A model generated the notes under the pieces. It searched no databases. It worked only from the letters and a program-made list of their open reading frames with translations, and was not told the origin of the DNA. The position numbers were made by a program, and so were the translations under genes. A DNA stretch of 33,583 bases from JBFXEO01 sp050180015 (GTDB lineage: Bacteria; Bacteroidota; Bacteroidia; Bacteroidales; Tenuifilaceae): positions 1 to 33,583 of the forward strand of contig JBFXEO010000006.1 in the NCBI GenBank assembly GCA_050180015.1, given 5' to 3'. Shown here piece by piece: positions 9,135 through 16,215 of the stretch (its first letter is position 1; the number at the start of each line of letters is the position of its first letter).

Positions 9135-9179
9135 AGTGTTGACATTTTATTTTAAGCCTAAAGTTTACAAACATCTTAC

Positions 9180-9187
9180 CAAAGTTA
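9180..9187 (-). promoter_or_regulatory. -7 box for the DUF2135-like gene
   Basis: On the minus strand this reads TAACTTTG, an exact TAnnTTTG match, 45 bases upstream of the start at 9134. Its -33 region falls inside the nested palindrome at 9200-9236, so promoter and upstream terminator are interlocked. Confidence 0.45.
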
Positions 9188-9236
9188 TTAAAAAAAAGAA
9201 TAACCCTGTCAGGGTTTAAAACCCTGACAGGGTTAT
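9188..9236 (-). terminator. Nested-palindrome terminator of the mut operon
   Basis: A perfect inverted repeat of two 18-base arms around one A covers 9200-9236. Each arm also contains its own small palindrome (CCCTG-T-CAGGG and the mirror copy), so either one long hairpin or two small ones can form. On the minus strand it is followed by a run of eight T (9190-9197), as in a Rho-independent terminator, 57 bases after the mutB stop. The palindrome also looks like a dispersed repeat unit. Confidence 0.8.
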
Positions 9237-9244
9237 CAATTTAA

Positions 9245-9274
9245 AAATGCCCATCCCATTAGGAACAGGCATTT
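9245..9274 (-). terminator. Additional weak stem after mutB
   Basis: AAATGCC (9245-9251) pairs with GGCATTT (9268-9274) around a 16-base loop, 19 bases after the mutB stop. The stem is short and has no adjacent T-run; it may simply assist the stronger hairpin that follows. Confidence 0.35.
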
Positions 9275-9292
9275 CCATAATGGTAAAATTTA

Positions 9293-11428
9293 CTACTCGG
9301 AGAATTTCTCCAACAAAATTTCAAGAATCTTCGTGGCAGCCGATGACACCGGAGTTCCAGGGCCAAAGATTCCCACTACGCCGTGATCGTATAGGTACTG
9401 GTAATCCTGCGCAGGAATAACACCACCAACAATTACCATAATATCCTCGCGACCTAACCTCTTAAGTTCTTCCATTACCTGGGGAACTAAAGTTTTATGA
9501 CCAGCAGCAAGACTCGATACGCCAAGAACGTGAACATCGTTCTCAACCGCTTGCCTGGCAGCCTCGGCTGGGGTTTGGAACAATGGGCCCATATCAACAT
9601 CAAAGCCGATGTCGGCATACCCAGTAGCAACCACCTTAGCGCCACGGTCGTGGCCATCCTGACCCATTTTGGCAATCATAATGCGGGGCTGGCGACCTTC
9701 TTGCCTTGCAAACTTCTCGCAAAGGTCCTTGGCTGTTTTATAGTTAGCGTCTTCCATAGATTCTGATGAGTAAACGCCAGATATTGAGCGGATAACTGCC
9801 TTGTAGCGGCCAACCACTTTCTCGCAGGCATAAGATATTTCACCCAAAGTTGCACGTTTTTTTGCAGCATCAACCGATAGTTCAAGTAAATTTCCCTGTC
9901 TGGTTTCAACGCAACGGGTAATTGCCTCAAGTGCTGCCTGAACCTCTGCCTCATTACGTTCTGCACGTAACTGCTGTAATCTGCGAATTTGCGCTTCGCG
10001 TACTGCAGTGTTATCAACGTCAAGGATTTCAATTGGATCTTCCTTCTCCAAGCGGTACTTATTTATACCAACTATAACATCTTTCCCTGAGTCGATACGA
10101 GCCTGCTTGCGGGCAGCAGCCTCCTCGATACGCATCTTTGGAATACCTGTCTCAATTGCTTTCGACATTCCTCCCAGCTCTTCAACCTCCTGAATAAGCG
10201 TCCAAGCCTTATGCGCAATTTCGTGGGTTAAATGCTCCACATAGTATGAGCCAGCCCAAGGATCAACCGATTTACATACATTGGTTTCCTCCTGAATGTA
10301 TATTTGCGTATTACGGGCAATACGAGCAGAAAAATCAGTTGGAAGTGCAATGGCCTCGTCCAAAGCGTTGGTATGCAAACTTTGTGTATGACCAAGGGCA
10401 GCTGCCATAGCCTCAATACAAGTACGCGCGACGTTGTTGAAAGGATCCTGCTCAGTTAAACTCCATCCCGATGTCTGGCAGTGTGTTCTTAGTGCTAACG
10501 ATTTTGGATTCTTTGGATTGAATTGTTCCACAATCTTAGCCCAAAGCAAACGGGCAGCGCGCATCTTGGCAATCTCCATAAAATGGTTCATACCAACTGC
10601 CCAGAAGAACGATAAGCGGGGCGCAAAAGCATCGATATCGATACCGGCCTTGGTTCCAGTACGCAGGTACTCCAACCCGTCGGCCAGGGTGTATGCTAGT
10701 TCAATATCAGCGGTTGCTCCAGCTTCCTGCATGTGGTATCCAGAAATTGAAATGCTGTTGAACTTAGGCATATTCTTCGATGTATATTCGAAAATATCGG
10801 CGATAATCTTCATTGAGAATTCTGGCGGGTAGATATAGGTGTTACGCACCATAAATTCCTTTAAAATGTCGTTCTGAATTGTTCCAGTTAGCTGCTCAAG
10901 CGTTGCGCCCTGCTCCAAAGCCGCAACAATGTAAAATGCCAATACAGGCAACACGGCGCCGTTCATAGTCATTGACACGGACATCCTATTCAATGGAATA
11001 CCATCGAACAGAATTTTCATATCCTCAACGGAATCGATAGCCACACCTGCCTTACCAACATCGCCCATTACACGCCCGTGGTCAGAATCGTATCCTCGGT
11101 GAGTAGCCAGGTCGAATGCAACCGAAAGTCCCATTTGGCCTGCAGCCAAGTTACGACGGTAGAAAGCATTTGACTCCTCAGCTGTTGAGAACCCTGCATA
11201 CTGACGAACAGTCCAGGGTTTCATTACATACATTGTGCTATACGGGCCGCGCAGAAAAGGTGGAATTCCCGCGGCGTAGTTTAGGTGCTCCATATTCTCC
11301 AAATCGTTGGCAGTATATGCAGGCTTAACCGGAATACGCTCAGGTGTTAACCAGTCTGCATCAAGATTAGAACCGCTCTTATCGGCTTTAATCTCCTTTA
11401 TATTGATTTTCCTATAATCTGGTTTCAT
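9293..11428 (-). CDS. mutB: Methylmalonyl-CoA mutase, large (catalytic) subunit
   Basis: Adenosylcobalamin enzyme interconverting succinyl-CoA and (R)-methylmalonyl-CoA, used in propionate formation or use. It has 711 residues, the normal size for the catalytic chain. The N-terminal TIM barrel carries YSTMYVMKPWTVRQYAGF and the active-site SGYHMQEAGAT; the C-terminal B12 domain has the DGHDRG motif (D591, H593, the lower cobalt ligand), then GVSSLAAGHKTL and IVGGVIPAQDY. It follows mutA in the same direction, separated by a small S23-type gene, with no promoter of its own seen. The intervening 429 bp make the operon unusual. No epimerase, decarboxylase or MeaB gene is adjacent. The strong terminator at 9188-9236 closes the unit. 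Confidence 0.97.
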   Translation of the reverse strand: MKPDYRKINIKEIKADKSGSNLDADWLTPERIPVKPAYTANDLENMEHLNYAAGIPPFLRGPYSTMYVMKPWTVRQYAGFSTAEESNAFYRRNLAAGQMGLSVAFDLATHRGYDSDHGRVMGDVGKAGVAIDSVEDMKILFDGIPLNRMSVSMTMNGAVLPVLAFYIVAALEQGATLEQLTGTIQNDILKEFMVRNTYIYPPEFSMKIIADIFEYTSKNMPKFNSISISGYHMQEAGATADIELAYTLADGLEYLRTGTKAGIDIDAFAPRLSFFWAVGMNHFMEIAKMRAARLLWAKIVEQFNPKNPKSLALRTHCQTSGWSLTEQDPFNNVARTCIEAMAAALGHTQSLHTNALDEAIALPTDFSARIARNTQIYIQEETNVCKSVDPWAGSYYVEHLTHEIAHKAWTLIQEVEELGGMSKAIETGIPKMRIEEAAARKQARIDSGKDVIVGINKYRLEKEDPIEILDVDNTAVREAQIRRLQQLRAERNEAEVQAALEAITRCVETRQGNLLELSVDAAKKRATLGEISYACEKVVGRYKAVIRSISGVYSSESMEDANYKTAKDLCEKFARQEGRQPRIMIAKMGQDGHDRGAKVVATGYADIGFDVDMGPLFQTPAEAARQAVENDVHVLGVSSLAAGHKTLVPQVMEELKRLGREDIMVIVGGVIPAQDYQYLYDHGVVGIFGPGTPVSSAATKILEILLEKFSE

Positions 11429-11442
11429 AGTTAAATATTTTT

Positions 11443-11477
11443 AGACGCTAGATGTCAGACATTAGATTTCAGACTTC
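11443..11477 (+). repeat. Tandem 7-bp repeats, left flank of the S23 gene
   Basis: Five consecutive 7-base units of the form AGAYNNY (AGACGCT, AGATGTC, AGACATT, AGATTTC, AGACTTC) run without interruption. They cover the stop codon and last codons of the S23-type gene. A matching array lies on the opposite strand at 11828-11855, just before its start. Confidence 0.75.
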
Positions 11478-11821
11478 ATTAAAGACTTTTTAAATCCTAT
11501 CATCATTTTCTGATGTTCATTTATTTCGGAGATAAATGCAGATGTAACTTCTTTATCTAAGTAGTTAATATCTACACCAATCAACAAAAGATTTTCAACT
11601 TCATACGATGACGAAATAGCGATATCAATAAATCTCACAAATTCTTTATCGCCTCTTCCAGAGCCCTCGGCAATGTTGGATGCAACAGATATTGCGGCAC
11701 GTTGAAGCTGAGAAATATACCCAAAACGCTCTGATGAAGGAAGTTTCTCACACAGGATGTAAACATCCTTTGCAATCTCCTTAGCCTTTTGCCATATTTT
11801 CAACTCCTTAAAATTGTGCAT
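11462..11821 (-). CDS. Four-helix-bundle protein, S23/rRNA-intervening-sequence family
   Basis: 119 residues. The pattern FKELKIWQKAKEIAKDVY, then QLQRAAISVASNIAEGSGRG and FIDIAISSSYEVENLLLIG is diagnostic of the S23 ribosomal/four-helix-bundle family, first known from intervening sequences inside 23S rRNA genes and common as stand-alone genes in Bacteroidetes. The structure is all-helical and pentameric in known members; no biochemical function is established. Here it lies between mutA (stop 37 bases upstream) and mutB (start 33 bases downstream) in the same direction, and both flanks consist of 7-bp tandem repeats in inverted orientation. This suggests insertion as a small cassette rather than a role in B12 metabolism. 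The final codons (KSEI-stop) are made of the repeat sequence itself. Confidence 0.88.
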   Translation of the reverse strand: MHNFKELKIWQKAKEIAKDVYILCEKLPSSERFGYISQLQRAAISVASNIAEGSGRGDKEFVRFIDIAISSSYEVENLLLIGVDINYLDKEVTSAFISEINEHQKMMIGFKKSLMKSEI

Positions 11822-11827
11822 TTTTCT

Positions 11828-11855
11828 GATGTCTTGTGTCTGATATCTGTTGTCT
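11828..11855 (-). repeat. Tandem 7-bp repeats, right flank of the S23 gene
   Basis: Read on the minus strand, four contiguous units AGACAAC, AGATATC, AGACACA, AGACATC, plus a trailing AGA, precede the start codon. The array begins two bases after the mutA stop codon. It mirrors the array at 11443-11477, giving the cassette inverted repeat-array ends. Confidence 0.75.
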
Positions 11856-11857
11856 TG

Positions 11858-13741
11858 TTACAATATATTTAGTAACAATTGGTACTGTTTAAGTGTCTCA
11901 AGCAAATTGCTCTTCACATTAATGTAGTTTTTGATTCCCTTAGCCTCCAGCTCAGGCTTGCAAGCAGGGTCTCCGGCAACTACATAGATTGCTTTACCGT
12001 TCAATTTCTCAAACGCTTCAACGGCCAGGGTTGCGTACTCCTCATCGGAGCTGCAAATAACCACGATATCGGATTTAGCATCAAGAGCAGCCATAACGCC
12101 TTCGTCAACAGTTTTGAAACCAATATTATCAATCACCTCAAAGCCTGCCACTGCGAAGAAGTTGCAGCTGAACTGAGCTCTTGCCCTGCGCATTGCCAAA
12201 CTACCCAAGGTTAGCATAAACACCTTTGGACGGCGTCCGCTAACATCGGTTCTGTAGCGTAACTCCTCAAAAGCCTGTGCACCACGGTAAGGAACCAATG
12301 GTAATGCAATTGCATCAGCTGGTTTTTCTGCTGCTTTACGGGTAACGGCATCGGCCTTTACAACCTTAGTATCGGCAACCTCGCCGAAGTTAGGATACTG
12401 GTTAGTTCCAAGAACAGTTTCACGGCGATTTGCGATACTTGCATCACGCTTACTCGATACTTCTGAAATTTGTGCTTGAATATACCCTTTGATGAACGAT
12501 TCCTTATAACCGCCCATCTCCTCAACCTTCAAGAATTGAATCCAAGCATTCTCTGCAATGGAGATGGTTAAATTCTCGATATAGTAACTTCCAGCAGCAG
12601 GGTCGGCAACCTTTCCCAGGTATGATTCCTCGCGGAGAAGAATTTGCTGGTTACGGGCAATTCTTTCGGAGAAGTTTGATGAATCGGCATAAGGAGCATC
12701 GAATGGAAGGATGTTCAGAGATTCAACGCCAGCAAGCACAGCCGACATACCCTCAGTGGTTGTACGAAGCATATTTACGTAGGCATCGTAAACGGTCGTA
12801 TTCCAACGGCTGGTTTCGGCGTGAATTTTCATTTGAGCAGATTTCGCTGATGTGGGGTTGTAAGCCTCAACCATTTTTGCCCATAGCAAACGTGCTGCAC
12901 GGAACTTCGCAATCTCCATAAAGTAGCTGGAGCTGATTGCAAAGTTAAAGGTCATTCGGGTTGCAACCTCATCAACCGAAAATCCTTTCTCCGTTAAAAC
13001 CGTCAGATAGTTGCTGGCCATTGCAAGCGCAAATCCCAGCTCCTGAACAATAGACGAACCGCTATTGTGAAAAACATGTCCGTTAACGCCAATCACTCTA
13101 AAGTTCGGAAAATTCTTCACGGCAAGCATTACTGATGTCAACCCTTCGAACGAAGCATCGTTATCGCAGCAGAATTTTCCCTTTAGCGAAAGCGTGGTTA
13201 AAGGGCTATAATCAACTGAAACTTTTACCTTTTGAGCATCGAAACGACTTTGCTCCAGATACTTCACAATAAAAGGCAATGCCTTTGAAGTTGCCGAACC
13301 GCCAGTAAAATTGATCTCAACCTTATTAAGGTCAATATCCTTAAGTAAGCGGCTTATGGAATCGAGCGTTGGTTCACAATCGCTGCAAAGGTTAAAACCT
13401 AACGATTCAACACCTTTAGCAAGCATCTCAATAGCCTTCCGGTTAGCATCGGTTGGTTTGTCCAGGCAAACCTCCATATCCTGACGAATTAGCCAGGGGT
13501 TTCCCTTTTCGTGATTGCCGCGTACATACGGAAATTGTCCGGGTTTCACATAGGTTGTTTCGATATTAGCAAGGTCCTCGGAGCGATAGTAGGGTTTTAC
13601 ATTGATACCCTCGATAGTTTTCCAAACCAACTTTTTATCATAATCGGCTCCTTTCAAATCCCCGCGTATTACCGCTTCCCATTCCGGTGTGGAAACCGGG
13701 GGAAATTCGGTAAAAAGCTTTTCGTTGCTTTTTTCTGCCAT
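11858..13741 (-). CDS. mutA: Methylmalonyl-CoA mutase, small subunit
   Basis: 627 residues, homologous to MutB along its length but non-catalytic in characterised enzymes, where it forms the heterodimer partner. The barrel region retains FAISSSYFMEIAKFRAARLLWAKMVE and the AETSRWNTTVYDAYVNMLRTT region. The C-terminal Rossmann part reads MLTLGSLAMRRARAQF where the catalytic chain has DxHxxG, so it cannot ligate cobalamin, as expected for MutA. It is first in the operon; a TAAATTTG box lies at 13770-13777 and the start ATG is 28 bases beyond it. The S23-type gene and mutB follow. Identity is secure. Confidence 0.95.
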   Translation of the reverse strand: MAEKSNEKLFTEFPPVSTPEWEAVIRGDLKGADYDKKLVWKTIEGINVKPYYRSEDLANIETTYVKPGQFPYVRGNHEKGNPWLIRQDMEVCLDKPTDANRKAIEMLAKGVESLGFNLCSDCEPTLDSISRLLKDIDLNKVEINFTGGSATSKALPFIVKYLEQSRFDAQKVKVSVDYSPLTTLSLKGKFCCDNDASFEGLTSVMLAVKNFPNFRVIGVNGHVFHNSGSSIVQELGFALAMASNYLTVLTEKGFSVDEVATRMTFNFAISSSYFMEIAKFRAARLLWAKMVEAYNPTSAKSAQMKIHAETSRWNTTVYDAYVNMLRTTTEGMSAVLAGVESLNILPFDAPYADSSNFSERIARNQQILLREESYLGKVADPAAGSYYIENLTISIAENAWIQFLKVEEMGGYKESFIKGYIQAQISEVSSKRDASIANRRETVLGTNQYPNFGEVADTKVVKADAVTRKAAEKPADAIALPLVPYRGAQAFEELRYRTDVSGRRPKVFMLTLGSLAMRRARAQFSCNFFAVAGFEVIDNIGFKTVDEGVMAALDAKSDIVVICSSDEEYATLAVEAFEKLNGKAIYVVAGDPACKPELEAKGIKNYINVKSNLLETLKQYQLLLNIL

Positions 13742-13769
13742 AATCAGACTATTTGGATTTTTCAGTCTG

Positions 13770-13777
13770 CAAATTTA
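13770..13777 (-). promoter_or_regulatory. -7 box of the mut operon promoter
   Basis: Reads TAAATTTG on the minus strand, an exact TAnnTTTG match, 28 bases before the mutA start. No good -33 TTTG is visible at the usual spacing. Confidence 0.5.
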
Positions 13778-13974
13778 ACAATTGCTTAAATAGAGCTCTC
13801 AGTTTGAAATAATAAATGTGATAATCATGCTTTTAAGCATAATAATAAAAACGGGGCAAAATGAACAATTAAAAATACACCATTGATTATCTGTGTGTTA
13901 TTTAAATATAAAGCATGTTATGCATTACACAAATAAGCACGTCGGCAAATGTAGGCGCTGTATAAATATGGAAT

Positions 13975-13988
13975 CCATTTGCAAATGG
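13975..13988. promoter_or_regulatory. Perfect 14-bp palindrome, candidate operator
   Basis: CCATTTGCAAATGG equals its own reverse complement. It lies about 230 bases upstream of mutA and 150 upstream of blaI, too far from either promoter to be a simple roof-block site. The regulator is unknown. Confidence 0.3.
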
Positions 13989-14060
13989 GACTAACAATTT
14001 TTAAATACAGCTAAACCATTGATAACATTCTATTTAACCTTTTTTTACACTAAAACCATG

Positions 14061-14090
14061 AAATATTAACTATGATTATAGTTAATATTT
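14061..14090. promoter_or_regulatory. 13-bp-arm palindrome, likely BlaI-family operator
   Basis: AAATATTAACTAT (14061-14073), spacer GATT, ATAGTTAATATTT (14078-14090): perfect 13-base arms. It overlaps the -33 region expected for the TATATTTG box at 14105-14112 and sits 39 bases before the repressor start codon. BlaI/MecI proteins bind such dyads and repress their own operon; assignment to this repressor is inferred from position. Confidence 0.65.
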
Positions 14091-14104
14091 TAAAATTCAT
14101 AGTA

Positions 14105-14112
14105 TATATTTG
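14105..14112 (+). promoter_or_regulatory. -7 box of the blaI-blaR1-like operon
   Basis: TATATTTG is an exact TAnnTTTG match 16 bases before the chosen ATG at 14129. The short gap supports starting BlaI at 14129 and not at the upstream Met at 14072, which lies within the palindrome. Confidence 0.6.
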
Positions 14113-14128
14113 TACCAAACAATACACG

Positions 14129-14503
14129 ATGAAAGAAATAACAAAAGCGCAGGAGGAGATCCTTAAAGCCCTCTGGGAGATTAAGACCGGCGCAGCAAGC
14201 GATGTGCTTGATATGCTGCCCGATCCTAAGCCTGCATACAATACCGTGTCAACCGTAATAAAGGTTCTGGAAAAAAAAGGCTATGTTGCACACAAAACCT
14301 ACGGCAAAACAAATGTTTACTATGCGCTAATCTCAAAACAGGAATACGCACAGTACCAGTTAAAGCAAACCGTAAAGGGTTTCTTCAACGGGTCGGTCAA
14401 CCAAATGGTGTCATCGTTCGTGAAGAACAAGGATGTTAGCCTCAACGAACTCGAGGAGCTTAAGGTAATGATTGAACAGGAAATCAGGAATCAAACAAGG
14501 TAG
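14129..14503 (+). CDS. BlaI/MecI-family transcriptional repressor
   Basis: 124 residues from the ATG at 14129. It is a winged-helix DNA-binding protein, MKEITKAQEEILKALWEIKTG... with the recognition-helix region YNTVSTVIKVLEKKGYV and wing segment TYGKTNVYYAL, followed by a helical dimerisation tail (ELEELKVMIEQEI). Relatives are cleaved or released when the partner BlaR1 peptidase is activated. An upstream in-frame Met at 14072 would add 19 residues encoded by operator and promoter sequence, so the downstream start is preferred. The next gene begins one base after this stop. What the pair senses is unknown; beta-lactam resistance should not be assumed, as no beta-lactamase is nearby. Confidence 0.92.
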   Translation: MKEITKAQEEILKALWEIKTGAASDVLDMLPDPKPAYNTVSTVIKVLEKKGYVAHKTYGKTNVYYALISKQEYAQYQLKQTVKGFFNGSVNQMVSSFVKNKDVSLNELEELKVMIEQEIRNQTR

Positions 14504-14504
14504 C

Positions 14505-16070
14505 ATGAACTACATTCAGTATATACTTACAGCATCGGCATGCCTAAGCATATTCTATATAGCCTATAGGCTGATGTTCCGAAACGAGGTTAACTTTAAC
14601 CAGCTACGCTTCTACCTGCTCGCATCAATAGCTGTGTCGGTTACTTTACCGCTAACAGGCGTATCCCTGAATATGGATTTTGTTGTAAATCTGTTTATAG
14701 AACCCAAGGTGATAATACCATTCCCCATGCAGGAAACCACACTTGCAAATTCTCCGGCAATAAACATTCCAGTGCAGCAAAGCATAAATTGGGGACAAGC
14801 GGCAAAAGGTATTTACTTTAGGGTTGCTGCAATGCTGCTAATCCGTATTGTGCTGCAAATATTTACAATGGTAATACGTTACTTCAGCTCGGAACGGGTA
14901 AGGCTGGGCAGATATACACTAATATCGAACAACCAAAAAAATGCATTCTCGTTCTTCCGCTGGATATTCATAAACCGTGAGTTGACCTCCAGCGAGGAGT
15001 TCGACCAAATTGTATCGCACGAGAGAGTTCATGCCTCGCAATATCACTCCATCGATCTAATCCTGATTGAACTACTAGCGGCCGTAATGTGGTTCAACCC
15101 CCTGATTTGGATGATGCGTAACTCGATACAGCTGGTGCATGAATACTTAGCAGATGAAGGAGCACTTAGTACTGGGATTGACAGGCTCAGGTACCAAGCA
15201 CTCCTTGTGAATCAAGCAGCCGAGGAAAGACTCATCTGCCTTTCGTCGAGCTTTAACCATTCATTAATCAAAAAACGAATGATCATGATGACTAAAAGTA
15301 AATTTAATCATGGAACAAAGTTAGGAGTTTTAGCTATAGTTCCTGTTTCGGTGGTTGTGCTAATTTTCACCGCGGGTATAAATGGGCTATTCGCCAATAA
15401 TACTAAAGCAGAATCGGCAACAGTAATAACCAAACTACAAAAAACAGAAATCAACACTGCAGCTGATACCGTTGGGGCTAAAAAGGTTATAGTTAAAAAG
15501 GGCCAAAATGCCACAACTTATACCGTTAAGGTAGAGTCTGATGAAGATGGCAAGTCCGAGATGATTTGGGTTTCCAGCGACGATACTGCCGATAGCGCTT
15601 ATTCAAAATCAACGGTTCATGTATTTAATGTAACCGACGATAAGCTCATTGTTATCCATAAAAGCACTGATAATCCTCAAAAAGATACCGTTATTGTTAT
15701 GGACAAAAATGGTAAGGTTCCCTCCGATGTAATTTACATTGTTGACGGTGTTGAGCAACCCGATAAAAGTGCAGTTGATAAAATAGATGCAAAAACTATC
15801 AGAACGATGGAAATATACAAAGGTGATCAGGTAAAAAAATATACTACTAAGGATTGCGACGGTGTTATTTTAATATCGACCAAAAAGGATGTTGACTCAT
15901 CGAATGTGCTTTACATTGTTGATGGGGTTGAACAACCTAATGGCATGAAAGATATTAACCCCGAAAACATTAAGGAAGTTAATATAATTAAGGGTGATGA
16001 CATGAAAAAGTACACCACAAAGGATTACGATGGGGTAATACTAATCACAACAAAAAAGGGGAAGAAGTAA
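14505..16070 (+). CDS. BlaR1-like M56 membrane peptidase with duplicated TonB-plug-like tail
   Basis: 521 residues from the ATG at 14505, one base after the blaI stop; an in-frame Met at 14472 lies inside blaI and is less likely. Hydrophobic segments lie at about 5-23, 37-55 and 103-125. The gluzincin zinc motif HERVH (H172, E173, H176) follows an N-terminal membrane region as in BlaR1/MecR1, and a further membrane segment lies at about 265-290. There is no penicillin-binding sensor domain. Instead the periplasmic C-terminus holds two copies of a TonB-receptor plug-like unit, YIVDGVEQP ... KEVNIIKG ... GVILITTKK, at about 409-465 and 468-521. Such plug-tailed M56 proteins are a Bacteroidetes theme. 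It presumably inactivates the BlaI partner on an envelope signal; the signal is unknown. Confidence 0.88.
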   Translation: MNYIQYILTASACLSIFYIAYRLMFRNEVNFNQLRFYLLASIAVSVTLPLTGVSLNMDFVVNLFIEPKVIIPFPMQETTLANSPAINIPVQQSINWGQAAKGIYFRVAAMLLIRIVLQIFTMVIRYFSSERVRLGRYTLISNNQKNAFSFFRWIFINRELTSSEEFDQIVSHERVHASQYHSIDLILIELLAAVMWFNPLIWMMRNSIQLVHEYLADEGALSTGIDRLRYQALLVNQAAEERLICLSSSFNHSLIKKRMIMMTKSKFNHGTKLGVLAIVPVSVVVLIFTAGINGLFANNTKAESATVITKLQKTEINTAADTVGAKKVIVKKGQNATTYTVKVESDEDGKSEMIWVSSDDTADSAYSKSTVHVFNVTDDKLIVIHKSTDNPQKDTVIVMDKNGKVPSDVIYIVDGVEQPDKSAVDKIDAKTIRTMEIYKGDQVKKYTTKDCDGVILISTKKDVDSSNVLYIVDGVEQPNGMKDINPENIKEVNIIKGDDMKKYTTKDYDGVILITTKKGKK

Positions 16071-16092
16071 TCTGCGTACAGCACACTAAAAC

Positions 16093-16116
16093 AAAACCTC
16101 AGCCAACTGGGGTTTT
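16093..16116 (+). terminator. Rho-independent terminator of the blaI-blaR1-like operon
   Basis: AAAACCTCAG (16093-16102), loop CCAA, CTGGGGTTTT (16107-16116): a 10-bp stem with one G-T wobble, ending in a T-run and followed by GCTCTTT. It lies 23 bases after the stop codon. Confidence 0.8.
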
Positions 16117-16181
16117 GCTCTTTAAAAGAATCTAACGATAAACCTCAATCACACCAGCTTTGTACAGGTTTTATATATAGG

Positions 16182-16198
16182 AGATTTCCGCTTCGCTC
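16182..16198 (-). repeat. Degenerate intergenic element, copy 2
   Basis: On the minus strand it reads GAGCGAAGCGGAAATCT, 14 of 17 identical to the copy at 8240-8256. It lies just beyond the MATE gene stop. Confidence 0.35.
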
Positions 16199-16215
16199 CA
16201 TCAGGAAGCAAAATG

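Larger units (their letters stand above)
13742..14128. other. 387-bp AT-rich divergent intergenic region between mutA and blaI
   Basis: The longest gene-free stretch of the window. It contains the mut promoter box (13770-13777, minus), a dyad ATGCTT-TT-AAGCAT (13827-13840), a perfect 14-bp palindrome CCATTTGCAAATGG (13975-13988), and the blaI operator/promoter (14061-14112, plus). No ORF or RNA gene is apparent in it. Confidence 0.7.

Noticed and set aside
11443..11855. The 7-bp arrays near the S23 gene as a CRISPR-like or satellite array.
   Set aside because: Units are 7 bp with no spacers, and occur only at the two borders of one gene.
11858..12260. MutA lacks the DxHxxG cobalamin-ligand motif and might be called broken.
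   Set aside because: The small subunit of two-chain methylmalonyl-CoA mutases is normally devoid of this motif; MutB (D591/H593) carries it.
14072..14128. Upstream start codon for BlaI.
   Set aside because: It would translate the operator palindrome and the -7 box, and the added residues are unlike the family N-terminus.
14129..16070. BlaI/BlaR1-like pair as a beta-lactam resistance locus.
   Set aside because: No penicillin-binding sensor domain and no beta-lactamase or PBP gene nearby; the pair is a general M56/BlaI system.
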